A stretch of 38,558 nt of DNA, taken from the NCBI GenBank assembly GCA_030019075.1, contig JASEHD010000014.1, positions 1 through 38,558 of the forward strand. The letters run 5' to 3'. The DNA comes from Bacteroidota bacterium (GTDB lineage: Bacteria > Bacteroidota > Ignavibacteria > UBA10030 > SZUA-254). The notes beneath the pieces are model-generated. The model saw only the letters and a program-made list of their open reading frames with translations. It was not told the origin of the DNA and did no database searches. Positions 17,145 to 26,300 of the stretch are shown piece by piece (position 1 is the first letter of the stretch; each line of letters begins with the position of its first letter). A program made the translations under genes and the position numbers.

Positions 17145-17261
17145 CAACAGCCGCAACTTAATGCAGTAGATGATGGAACGGTGATGGCGATTGCACACAG
17201 GGAATTTGATGTTAAGGGTGTTCAGTTTCACCCGGAAACGATTATGACTGCATTCGGGAAA
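17145..17261 (+). pseudogene. 3' fragment of a TrpG/PabA-type glutamine amidotransferase (copy 2)
   Basis: The frame reads QQPQLNAVDDGTVMAIAHRE followed by FDVKGVQFHPETIMTAFGK, again the C-terminal region of TrpG/PabA, slightly longer upstream than copy 1 and broken off right after the GK that precedes the last helix. The two copies match closely at the DNA level across the shared ~75 bases, with many differences at third codon positions. No complete trpG is present in the window. Confidence 0.7.
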
Positions 17262-17327
17262 AGGGTATCACTCACAAACAGATGATAGCGAAACTGCTAC
17301 GAAGAGTCCGCCGTGGGCGAACCCGCT

Positions 17328-17624
17328 AAGTATACACTGCGATAGCTTCCTACTGCACAAGAAGACCTTATATCCATTCATGATTACATCGCTCAAGATA
17401 GTCCCAGTCGTGCAATGGCTTTTGTCGAAAAACTTGGCGCTCACATCGGACGTTTGGAGCAGCACTCACTCTTAGGACGTTTTCCACGCCATCCTAAACT
17501 CCGTGAGTTTGTATATCGGGTTCTAATTGTAGAGTCGTATCTTGCCTTCTATATCCTCCGTGGACATCAAATAGAAATTCATCGGGTTATTCACGGTCCA
17601 CGTAATTTCGACCCTCTCATTTAA
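17328..17624 (+). pseudogene. ParE/RelE-type toxin gene with an in-frame stop near the start
   Basis: From 17346 the frame encodes LPTAQEDLISIHDYIAQD, then LEQHSLLGRFPRHPKLREF, YRVLIVESYLAFYIL and IEIHRVIHGPRNFDPLI, a near-complete ParE family toxin that would inhibit gyrase. The codons just before it (AAG TAT ACA CTG CGA) fit the missing first strand but are separated by TAG at 17343-17345. A rescue start at ATG 17415 would lose the first helix. No antitoxin gene is recognisable upstream. Probably an inactivated toxin. Confidence 0.65.
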
Positions 17625-17653
17625 CCTGCTACTGTACGTTATATTGCCTGTTT

Positions 17654-18667
17654 TTACTTGTTACCTGCTTTGTTTTCTTTGTCGGTGCAGTATTCGTCTA
17701 TTGTTTGTTCTAAGTTTTTAAGTGTCCGTATGAATTTGTCAAGGTCAAGATTTCCACTATCATCAACTGAAAATGCGTTTTGAATAATTGCCAAAGTTGA
17801 AGTTTCTCCTGTTCTATATTTGTCGGGCTTTGAAATTGTTAGGCTGTATTTATGAGCGTAAGGTTGCAAGTCCGAAAGGATTTTATAGAGTGTGTTCGTA
17901 CTTGGTTTCCAGTCGCCAATTTTTACAACAACCTTAATTCCGTAAGGAACAACGGTATTTTCAATTTGTATGTAAATGCTGTAATCGCTTGTTCTTTTCC
18001 AATGATACCAAAAGCCCAAGAAGCCGCCTGTTTGGTTGGGAACATAACCCCAGTCCGTCTCCTTGTCTAAAAGCTCTTGCAGCTTAATGAAAAAACCTTC
18101 TGCTGCTTGCCGGTTAGAGATTATGTTATCAAACTTGGTATAAGAGTCGGTTTGATTTTCAATGGTTGTCAAATACTCTTTGAAGTCATTAAAAATTTCG
18201 TTTTTAACCGGTCGTCTGTTTAGAACATTTAAAACCGCTTTTCTGTCAATAATTGAGTAACCTTTTTCTGTTACTTTTTTGAGTGTCGCTGAACTTTCAT
18301 TGCCTGTTTTAAGATAAATGAAAACAAGTTTGAAATTCTTGTCTTTGGTGCGTTCAGTTGCAATTTGCTTGTAGCGTTCTAATTGCTCGGAATGTTCACC
18401 TGTGTTGGTCTTGTCTTCAATGGCTATAAAATACTCATCATTGATTTTAACCCAAATGTCAATGTTGTTCCACTGTTTGCCTGCTTCAACTTTGGCTATT
18501 GTATAATCTGCTGGTTGTCCGATAAGCAACCTTACAAAGTCTTTCGCAGTTTCGTTAAGAAGTTGGTCGTGTTGGCTGTTAGTGTTGTCCGCCCATTGTA
18601 AAAGCCATGTGAAGAAGCCGTCTTGCGACAGCTCCTTTGTGGCAAGTCTAAATATGTTTGGTTTCAT
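17654..18667 (-). CDS. PD-(D/E)XK nuclease superfamily protein (PDDEXK_4 type)
   Basis: 337 residues. The core motif is D70 in NNIDIWVKI, then E84-D85-K86 in YFIAIEDKTNTGEHSEQLERY, the D...ExK plus QxxxY pattern of this family. The N-terminal FFTWLLQWAD is also typical. The C-terminal half (~180-337) has no recognised domain. Homologues are common in Bacteroidota and are found in defence or accessory regions; the nuclease function is inferred from motifs. The small repeat protein gene at 18691 lies 23 bases upstream in the same orientation, so the two probably form one unit. Confidence 0.82.
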   Translation of the reverse strand: MKPNIFRLATKELSQDGFFTWLLQWADNTNSQHDQLLNETAKDFVRLLIGQPADYTIAKVEAGKQWNNIDIWVKINDEYFIAIEDKTNTGEHSEQLERYKQIATERTKDKNFKLVFIYLKTGNESSATLKKVTEKGYSIIDRKAVLNVLNRRPVKNEIFNDFKEYLTTIENQTDSYTKFDNIISNRQAAEGFFIKLQELLDKETDWGYVPNQTGGFLGFWYHWKRTSDYSIYIQIENTVVPYGIKVVVKIGDWKPSTNTLYKILSDLQPYAHKYSLTISKPDKYRTGETSTLAIIQNAFSVDDSGNLDLDKFIRTLKNLEQTIDEYCTDKENKAGNK

Positions 18668-18690
18668 TTTAATGTGTTGAACAATTTAAA

Positions 18691-18921
18691 CTAACTTCTT
18701 TTGTTCCAACTTCTACCGTCATTTGTAGAGTAGTAAAGTCCTTTTGATGTCATACCCAAAACTTCTTGACCGTTGTCAGTTAAATCGTTAAAGTCACCAC
18801 ACAACGAACTAGAATAACGAGTATGCCAAGATCTGCCGTCATTTGTTGAATACTCAATTTTTTGTTTGTTGCTAGGGTTAATTCGGATTAGTTCCTTTCC
18901 CTTGTTAATCATTTGTCCCAT
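18691..18921 (-). CDS. Small protein with two BNR-like YSTNDGRSW repeats
   Basis: 76 residues with two near-identical motifs, EYSTNDGRSWHTRY (about 23-36) and YYSTNDGRSWNKRS (63-76), each resembling an Asp-box/BNR turn (S.NDG.SW), plus DFNDLTDNGQEVLGMTSKG between them. There is no signal peptide, so unlike usual BNR proteins it appears cytoplasmic. It is probably co-transcribed with the PD-(D/E)XK gene downstream. Function unknown. Confidence 0.6.
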   Translation of the reverse strand: MGQMINKGKELIRINPSNKQKIEYSTNDGRSWHTRYSSSLCGDFNDLTDNGQEVLGMTSKGLYYSTNDGRSWNKRS

Positions 18922-19368
18922 TTTTTAGACCTTTCTTTGTTTATACTTACTCTATTCGGTTTTCAGCTTCCCCGTTTTTATTGCAAATTAAAATTGTCAG
19001 TCCATCAAAATATGTCGTTGTCATTATATGCTGTCATTTTTTTTGACATAGCAGGTAACATCCGTAATAACACTCTACGAGTCGTAGATAATATTGTCCC
19101 GTCCAGAAAATTATCGGGTCGGGATAAACTGTTTTATCGTTTATAGTTTCTATCTTTTTCAATTGAATTAAGCTACTTCTTTGATTTATCTGCTATTTTA
19201 TATTCGTCTTTGCTTTTTAGGAAACCGATCAAACTCCATATATGCTATATTTCTAAATATCCTCTGAATCGTTTCGTATAGTATAGTAAAAATCTTAGAA
19301 GATGTCAAGCACAACCGTTATGCCGGAGAAGTGGAGACCATTTCCAAAATGACCTCCACTTTTTCTTC
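18922..19368. other. Gene-poor 447-base stretch with several palindromes
   Basis: No convincing gene. Structures seen: TGCTGTCA with TGACATAGCA around a T run (19029-19053); a perfect 13-base palindrome CTACGAGTCGTAG (19075-19087); a 12-bp imperfect hairpin (19096-19107 with 19114-19125, GTCCCG facing CGGGAT); and the GTGGAGACC palindrome listed separately. It looks like an accumulation of small repeats rather than a regulated leader. Confidence 0.45.
19331..19359. repeat. GTGGAGACC-type palindromic repeat
   Basis: GTGGAGACCATTT (19331-19343) faces AAATGACCTCCAC (19347-19359), 11 of 13 positions complementary, with a short loop. The half-site is shared with the palindrome near 15831 and with the terminus of the IS630-type element at 38252. 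Confidence 0.5.
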
Positions 19369-19830
19369 TCAGGATTTCTTTTCTTTATTCGTGGACATTA
19401 ATGTAATATATGAACCGAATATTGTAGCTAATAGTTGTAAAAATGGAGAAATAAAAATCATAAGAACCAGCCAACCGATAAAGCTAATTTTGGGATCATA
19501 TAAGAAAAATGGATGACCGAAATTCTCGAAATCTGTGGAAGGATCAAATATCGTCGGAACAACCCTTCCCCAGATTATGCACATGATAATAAAAGTTACA
19601 AGAACAGTTATCAATGAAAGACGAAAGATTTTTTTCAGTACAGCTTGTTTATCTTCGTGTGCTTGGATAAATCTTCGAGCGATGTACCAGCCAGCAACAA
19701 AACTAAAGAGGATGCAGAAAATCGGAACACCCATCCCCATACCCGTTAAGATAACATCAAGGATGGCATAAAGGAGAATAACAATTTTTATGTTCCATGA
19801 ATTCACGTAACTTATTAAAGCGGTGACCAC
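19369..19830 (-). CDS. Integral membrane protein, four predicted helices
   Basis: 153 residues with hydrophobic segments at about 14-30, 33-50, 70-90 and 116-140, and a charged loop AHEDKQAVLKK between the second and third. No family recognised. It starts at GTG 19830 inside the end of the thioredoxin-like gene (16-base overlap), so it is translationally coupled to it and may work with it at the inner membrane. A shorter start at a later Met is possible. Confidence 0.6.
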   Translation of the reverse strand: MVTALISYVNSWNIKIVILLYAILDVILTGMGMGVPIFCILFSFVAGWYIARRFIQAHEDKQAVLKKIFRLSLITVLVTFIIMCIIWGRVVPTIFDPSTDFENFGHPFFLYDPKISFIGWLVLMIFISPFLQLLATIFGSYITLMSTNKEKKS

Positions 19831-20297
19831 TTCCTGAGAAACTCGAACACTTTTTCCCGGCTATGCCCCTTCCCCGATTCTAAAAAGCCGGTGTCTTGCG
19901 AGTGAAGAAGCTTACCGTCTTTTTCTAAAACAAACATGTGTGGATAACCTTTGATCTCTGGATATTGTGATAGAACTTTCTCGTTCTCGTTTTCTTTACT
20001 GAAGTTAATCTTGACGACAACATAATTCTTGTGCATGAATTCGTTAAGGTCTTGGTTCTTTATAAAAAGTGTATCGAGTCGTTTGCACCAGATGCACCAA
20101 TTTCCCCCAACATCGAGTATAATTCTTCGGTTACTTTTCGTCGCTTCAACAATTGCATCTTTGATGTCTTGTGCTGCATCGCGGTTGGGATCGAATTTAT
20201 CAACCGTTTTGTAGTCACCCGATTTGTTAGTCTTTTCGAGACACACAGTAGCAATAAATATAAAAAGTATCGATACGAATACAATTAGTTTTTTCAT
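19815..20297 (-). CDS. Exported thioredoxin-like protein (WCxWC)
   Basis: 160 residues: an N-terminal hydrophobic signal (KKLIVFVSILFIFIATVC), then a thioredoxin-7/DUF255-like domain with the redox motif WCIWC, the KINFSKENE strand and YPEIKGYPHMFVLEKDGK containing the cis-Pro region (GYP). It probably acts as a periplasmic disulfide reductase or isomerase, in a DsbD-supported pathway. C19 after the hydrophobic stretch is not a convincing lipobox. The following membrane protein gene overlaps it. Confidence 0.78.
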   Translation of the reverse strand: MKKLIVFVSILFIFIATVCLEKTNKSGDYKTVDKFDPNRDAAQDIKDAIVEATKSNRRIILDVGGNWCIWCKRLDTLFIKNQDLNEFMHKNYVVVKINFSKENENEKVLSQYPEIKGYPHMFVLEKDGKLLHSQDTGFLESGKGHSREKVFEFLRKWSPL

Positions 20298-20384
20298 GAT
20301 ATATGTTTTCCTTTATTACATATGATTTGCTCTGTCAACCTCCCGAATGGCATCCGTGTAAATCTGTGGTTAACATTCAGGAGA

Positions 20385-21170
20385 TTAGCTTAGTTTCTTT
20401 ACCTGCTTTGCAATAAGCTTTTTAATTTTTTTATAAGAGGGTGGAGGTCCGTTTCTGACTTGCTTGTCGTTAATATATATAGCGTCTGCTTCACCACATT
20501 CCAAGAGAGTATTTCGGTCGAATGTATCAACTTCGCGAAAAATAACATTATCTTTAAACTCGGTTGAGGCGCGCTTTGCTCTCTCGAATACCATGTTCAT
20601 CGCCGGACACCAACCATTTATGTATCCAGTAACTGTCACCTTATTCGGCTCAAATGTTGGGATCTGTTTTCTCTGTATCCATTTGGGCGGCATTGCATCT
20701 GATGTGAACGGTTTCCATACAAGTGACATCATATCTTGCTTATCTGCAACTTTGTATCCATGTTTCTTGAACCATGAAGCTTTCATCCAAAATGGTAATC
20801 GCAAGCCCCAGGCGGCTATTCCTTTTGCTCTGAGTGATTTTGAATCGTCTTCCGCTGCTTGCAGGAGAGCTTTCCCCATGCCATGCTTTTGAAAGTTGCC
20901 GCGGCCCTTTTTATGTCCGTGCACCCAAATACACGGGATGAAAAATAAATCTTTTCCCTCAACAAACGATTGTTCAATTGGTAGATATTGAACCATTCCA
21001 CCTACTTCTCCCTTCTCATCCAGCGCAAGCTTGACTCGAAGTCCTTTGTTTTTCATTTTTTCGTACCAGTGCATCTTATGATTTCCTGCTTCTTTAATTT
21101 CGTCCGACCAGTCTTCGAGGCAAACAAGGTAAAGTGATTTGTATTTTTCTTCTAAGTCGATGATCTGCAT
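20385..21170 (-). CDS. GNAT N-acetyltransferase with C-terminal YoaP-like domain
   Basis: 261 residues. The GNAT half contains the acetyl-CoA loop QKHGMGKALLQAAEDDSKS, preceded by FFIPCIWVHGHKKGRGN. The C-terminal ~90 residues (VTVTGYINGWCPAMNMVFERAKRA...ADAIYINDKQVRNGPPPSYKKIKKLI) match the YoaP thioredoxin-like domain, with one cysteine in GWCPA. Substrate unknown. It follows obgE with a 13-base gap and reads in the same direction. Confidence 0.85.
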   Translation of the reverse strand: MQIIDLEEKYKSLYLVCLEDWSDEIKEAGNHKMHWYEKMKNKGLRVKLALDEKGEVGGMVQYLPIEQSFVEGKDLFFIPCIWVHGHKKGRGNFQKHGMGKALLQAAEDDSKSLRAKGIAAWGLRLPFWMKASWFKKHGYKVADKQDMMSLVWKPFTSDAMPPKWIQRKQIPTFEPNKVTVTGYINGWCPAMNMVFERAKRASTEFKDNVIFREVDTFDRNTLLECGEADAIYINDKQVRNGPPPSYKKIKKLIAKQVKKLS

Positions 21171-21183
21171 ATATGTTTCTCTA

Positions 21184-22170
21184 TCATTTTCGTTTCAACT
21201 TCTTCCACATCTCATCAACTAAATCTTTCAAATTCTCTCCCGATACAGCCGAGATATGGAGCAATGGAATATTTTTAGAGAATTTAATTTTCTTGATAGA
21301 TTTTCTTAAAGTATCATCCGCTAAATCCATCTTAGTAATAGCGATGATTTGCGGTTTCTTCAACATCGTCTCATTAAACGACTTCAACTCGTTCACAAGT
21401 GTTTTGTATTGTGCTTTCGGATCTTCAGAGGCGCATTCAATCATAAACACGAGAACGCGGGTGCGCTCAATGTGTCGGAGAAATTCTATACCAAGTCCTT
21501 TTCCCTTATGTGCCCCTTCGATGAGGCCCGGCATATCAGCAACGACGAAACTTTTTTCTTCGCTGTATCGGACTATACCCAAGTTAGGAATGAGTGTTGT
21601 GAATGGATAATCTGCAATCTTTGGCTTTGCGGCTGAGATACGTGAAATCAGTGTTGACTTGCCTGCGTTCGGAAATCCGACCAGTCCAACATCTGCAAGA
21701 AGTTTTAATTCAAGCTGAATAGTTTTTTCTTCACCTTCCGTTCCTTTTGTTGCCCGGCGCGGCGCCTGATCGGTTGATGTGGCAAATTCAGCGTTCCCTT
21801 TTCCCCCTCGTCCACCTTTAACGATAATTATTTCGTCACCATCATCAATAAGGTCTGCAATCAGTTCATCCGTGTTGGCATCTTTCAAGATTGTCCCAGC
21901 TGGTACACGTAGGATCGTGTCTTTTCCCGTTTTGCCGGTTTTATTGGCTCCCATTCCATGCACGCCACTCTCGGCGAAGTATTTATGTTTGTACCGGAAG
22001 TCCATCAGTGTTGTTAATTGCCTATCGGCACGGATGATAATGCTGCCGCCGTTTCCACCGTTACCGCCATCAGGTCCACCTTTTGGTATATACTTCTCCC
22101 GTCGGAAACTGACAATACCGTTTCCGCCATATCCTGCTTTCACATAAATTGTCGCTTGATCTATGAACAT
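21184..22170 (-). CDS. obgE: GTPase Obg/CgtA
   Basis: 328 residues. The glycine-rich Obg fold (GYGGNGIVSFRREKYIPKG, GGNGGNGGSIII, then GRGGKGNAEF) is followed by a G domain with GFPNAGKST (G1), TTL switch, DMPGLIEGAHKGKGLG (G3) and TKMD (G4). It monitors 50S ribosome maturation and stress. It lacks the extra C-terminal OCT domain, as in many bacteria. Part of the minus-strand series TPR protein - unknown - obgE - GNAT. Confidence 0.96.
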   Translation of the reverse strand: MFIDQATIYVKAGYGGNGIVSFRREKYIPKGGPDGGNGGNGGSIIIRADRQLTTLMDFRYKHKYFAESGVHGMGANKTGKTGKDTILRVPAGTILKDANTDELIADLIDDGDEIIIVKGGRGGKGNAEFATSTDQAPRRATKGTEGEEKTIQLELKLLADVGLVGFPNAGKSTLISRISAAKPKIADYPFTTLIPNLGIVRYSEEKSFVVADMPGLIEGAHKGKGLGIEFLRHIERTRVLVFMIECASEDPKAQYKTLVNELKSFNETMLKKPQIIAITKMDLADDTLRKSIKKIKFSKNIPLLHISAVSGENLKDLVDEMWKKLKRK

Positions 22171-22182
22171 AATAAGTATGGG

Positions 22183-22253
22183 AGTAGTTAAGTAGTTAAG
22201 TAAAAAGTGATTATGATTATCTTACGTACTAAATTACTCATATACTGACCTAC
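22183..22253. repeat. Degenerate tandem repeat of GTAGTTAA / TACTCAT type
   Basis: AGTAGTTAAGTAGTTAAGTAA (22183-22203, described as two and a half 8-base units) and a diverged inverse-sense series of TACT(A)AATTACTCATATACTGACC fill the 83-base gap between obgE and the upstream gene. It is of the same kind as the low-complexity series near 27049, 27242, 28779 and 29871. Confidence 0.4.
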
Positions 22254-23360
22254 TCATCTACTTTTTGGATGATACTGCTCAAACAGCACCTCAATAAATC
22301 TCGTTGCTTCTGATGAGTATGGGTCAACATCGTATTGAATGAAAATTTCATCGATACTCTTAGATGCCTGTTTCCATGTCAAAAGCTCAGCCATCGATTT
22401 AAGTGCTGAAGTGTAAGCATCTTCATTCTGTTTGAATATCTTTTTAATAAACTTCCGTTTATCTGATTCACTTATAGATGATAAAAGGTCGAGTTTCAGG
22501 GTGCCATCACGTGGGGCGGTATCTGAATTAATATTATGGGATTTTTCTATCAGTTCCGTTTGTTCGAATTCGATTTTCTCTACCTGAAAGGCGCCGAGTG
22601 TACGGCGAACATCTTCAAGCAGCTCCGATAACTCATGTCGATTCATTTCGGTTTTGCCTTGAACGATCTCACCCTCGAATCGAGGAAGCACCATCGTAAG
22701 ACCTTTATCCTCAAAAAACTTAATCAGTGCTTTGATCATTATAGAATTATTGCTCGTTTTGTTAGGATAGTCGAAGAAATCAAAGATCGGTGACATCATT
22801 TTTGCAAGCTCATCACCCGACTTTCGACGGATGAATTCACCGTCAACTTTCCAGACGAGCGATTTAAATTCGTCCTTTTTTATCGAGGCAATCTTCTTTT
22901 CAGAAAGATAATGAGTTATAATTTCTCTCAGATATTCATACGGTCCAAAGTATCGAAGAAGACTAATGAGAGAATGAGATGAGATAGACTGTTCTTTCTC
23001 GAAGATTGCATTTGTGAGTGCCCACTGCGGTCGTATTAAGTAATTGATAATCATATGAACGGCATCGTCAACGCGCTGATTGTATTCCTTCCATTTTAAT
23101 TTATAGTGGAGAACAAGGATGGAATTTATCTGCTGCTGAAGACTTTGTATTTCAGGATGATCGAAAGAAAAACGACTTCCTTTATGGTGATGCTGTAACT
23201 CACTGAGCAGCATGGCTTCCACATCAGAACGGAAGAAAGTTTTTATCGGGTGAGGAATGTCTGCCGCCAATATATCTTTTATCCCGATAGAGCCGCCGGA
23301 TGTTTGAGGAATTCGACTTAAAATTGCCTTAATGATGTCGGTGGTTTCTTGCTCGAACAC
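22254..23360 (-). CDS. Conserved-looking hypothetical protein, mostly helical
   Basis: 368 residues, hydrophilic, no signal peptide or membrane segment, rich in predicted alpha helix (e.g. PEIQSLQQQINSILVLHYKLKW, KSMAELLTWKQASKSIDEIF). No family recognised. It starts six bases after the stop of the 1212-residue TPR gene and must be co-expressed with it; it is cytoplasmic, whereas the TPR protein is exported, so a direct partnership is not obvious. Confidence 0.7.
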   Translation of the reverse strand: MFEQETTDIIKAILSRIPQTSGGSIGIKDILAADIPHPIKTFFRSDVEAMLLSELQHHHKGSRFSFDHPEIQSLQQQINSILVLHYKLKWKEYNQRVDDAVHMIINYLIRPQWALTNAIFEKEQSISSHSLISLLRYFGPYEYLREIITHYLSEKKIASIKKDEFKSLVWKVDGEFIRRKSGDELAKMMSPIFDFFDYPNKTSNNSIMIKALIKFFEDKGLTMVLPRFEGEIVQGKTEMNRHELSELLEDVRRTLGAFQVEKIEFEQTELIEKSHNINSDTAPRDGTLKLDLLSSISESDKRKFIKKIFKQNEDAYTSALKSMAELLTWKQASKSIDEIFIQYDVDPYSSEATRFIEVLFEQYHPKSR

Positions 23361-23366
23361 TTACTT

Positions 23367-26300
23367 TTAATCCTTCTTCAATAATGATTTTACACGGTCA
23401 ATTTCTTTGCGTGCCGCCGCTTTGAACGTTGCATCGATGCCCGGACGATCTATCACTTGCTGATACATACCAATTGCCTCATCGAACTTTGATATCTTCT
23501 CGTACGATTGTCCCGCCATATACAGCGCTGTTGCAGTCCAGTTTACTTTTCCTTGCTTTGCTACAAGATACGGCACTTTAAGAAATTCGAGAATCGCTTG
23601 CTGATAATCTCCTTTGTAATAGAATGCTTCACCGATGTTATATCTGATTTCAGCTTCCAACAAACTTCCTGCTTCCGGAATTAAATTCTGGAAGTGCAGC
23701 ACCGCCTGATCGTAATAACCGATTTTTATATACAACATTCCGAGTTTAATTTTCTTGTCGATAATATTTGCATCGTTCGGATATCGTTCTATATAATCAC
23801 GATTTGTCTTCAGTGCTTCATCGTACATCTTTGTTGATTCGTATACTTCGATAAGGTTGTTCAGTGCGTAGGGGAGAATATCGCCGGCATTTTCAGGAGA
23901 TTTGGTAATTTGTTGATAATAACGAATCGATTCCTCGAACCGCTCAGCATTGAAGTGCATGTTGCCAAGTGAGAGAAGCACACGAGGGATAACATCCGAT
24001 TGCGGGAATTTCTTCAGAATCGTTTCGTACTTTTTGGCTGCTTCCTCTAATTTGTTTGCAACCTCAGAGATTTTCCCGATGTAATAATGACCCCAAGGTC
24101 CGAAACGTGTATCGTCAAAATCGTCGGCAACATTTTCGAATAATTTCTTAGCAGTTGTGTAATCTTGCTTTCGATAATAAACCAATGCTTTTTCGTATTC
24201 GAATTCTGCTTTCATAATTCTGTTTTTTGGATATGCTTTCTCAAAATCAATTATCAGTTTTTGCGCCTCAGGAAGTTTGTCCAACCGAAGTGTGGCTACA
24301 ATTCCACGAGCTTGGTATAGTTGTTTACTGGGAACGGAGTCGGTCGATTGGGCAAGATCGAAGTATTGTTTTGCGGCTTCTTTATATTGTTCGGTTTGAA
24401 AAAGAAGGTCAGCAATATCTTTACTTGTTGAGCCAATCTCTCCCAGTGCCGCTGCCTGTTTGAAGTATGCTGATGCATTTTCCAGTTTACCTTGAGCACG
24501 CGCAAGCGCTCCAAGTGAGTAGAATGCTTTATTCGCATATGCACCTTTGCTATCGGCAACGAGATATTGATTATAATAATGAATGGCTTTCTGACCCTCA
24601 CCTTTTTTCTCATGCACGGCTGCGAGATGATAATAAAGATTTAAATCGATTTCTTTTTGGATAGGCGAAGATCGCTGCTCGTCTAATATATCGGAATAAA
24701 CTTGAATCGCCTGATCATATTCATTGTTCGCAATGTATAATTCGGGAAGAAGGGAGATTGCTTTTTCGGCAATTGATGAATAGAAAAACTCAACTGTTAT
24801 CCTTTTCAATAGGACGATTGCTTCAGCATAATCGTTGTTTTGCCGGTGAAGGTCAGCTAAATTCCAGATTGCATTTAGTGTGGATGGATCTTTTGCAGGA
24901 TATGAAATTGCTTTCTCCCATACAATTGCAGCCGAGTCGCGTTGTTTCAAAGACAGGTAAATATTTCCTCGTTCCAAAAGTGTGTTTGGTACTAAAGGTG
25001 ATTCTGGGAATTCCTTGGTTATTAACTCCAACCATTGGAGTGCATCGGCTGGAGCACCTGCTTTTGTTGTTGCCCGCCTAAGGCGGGCTAAATCGAAAAG
25101 GACTTTATCCCGCTGAGTTGATTTGGGATGGTTTGAAAGGAATTCTTGAGCAAGTGAAATTGTTTCTGTTGGATTTTTCTGCTGAGATTTTAATCGGTAA
25201 TTAAAGTACGCAACATCTTCACTCCATTTGCTTTTCGGAAATTGTTTGAGGAACGCATCGTAGTCGGTAATTGCATTGTTTGTTAGGTCAGGATTCATTT
25301 CAGATTGGAGGTGATACGCTCTTGCGTGGAAATAAAACGCATCATTGAGGTTGTCTTCACTTAAACCTCCATCTATGGCATTACTGAATTGTTTGGCTGC
25401 GGATTCGTAATCTTTAAGATCATTAAAATAAATTGCACCCAGTTTAAACGAAAGCTCGGCTTTGGATTTTTCCGTTAGAACTTCACCCATCAATCGTGCA
25501 AGCTTCTCGATTCCGGCATCCCGATCTTTCATTTTATGATGTTTTATGAATTCAATTTTTTGTTTTATATTCTCGAATTGATCACAAGCCGGATATTGTG
25601 ACAGAAGGTCTCTGTATGTCTTCGATGCGCCATCGTAATCGCCGATATTCTCTTGGCATCGTGCGACGCCAACTATTGCATCAACAATCTGAGATGATTG
25701 TGTATATCTTTGGTTAATCTGATCATAAATGTTCAATGCTTTCCCGTAATCCTGCAGCTTATTTTCAAAGAGATGAGCCAACTTAAGCATGATTACCGGA
25801 GTAACAGGATTCTCAGCATGGGTGTCGATGAAGTTTGTATAATAGCGAACAGCTTCTGCATACAGACGTAAGCCTATGGAAGCATCTGCTGCGAGGAGAA
25901 GTGCGTGCCCCTTGAATTGTGAGTTGTTTATGGTGAGCAGTTTCTTGGCATATTGAAGAGCACTCTTGTTGTCTCCGTTCGAGATAGTCGCCCTACCAGC
26001 TTCGAGAAGTGTACGCTCAGCGAGAGAACTTTTCGGAAATTTTGATATAAGCTTGTCAAATGACTTCTGAGCATTGCCGTACTCCTTTTGATTTGCGTAT
26101 GCTCGTCCGGTCTCAAAGATCGCTTCTGCCTGTAATGAATCGTCAGCCGTGTCTTCCGATGATACCTTTTTAAAATATTCAACGGCTGCATCATAGTCAT
26201 GGGTTGTGATTGCAAGTTTACCTAATTCGAACATCGCAGCAATCGCAGCCGATGTTTTTTTGTAGTTTGAAGTTATCGATTTGAATGTTGCCTCGGCATC

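Noticed and set aside
17345-17624. Intact ParE gene starting at ATG 17415
   Set aside because: That start removes the first helix of the family, whose codons are present upstream back to a TAG, so a broken gene is the better reading.
21349-22147. Plus-strand ORFs opposite obgE
   Set aside because: They are shadows of the glycine-rich Obg sequence (proline-rich when read antisense) with no family resemblance.
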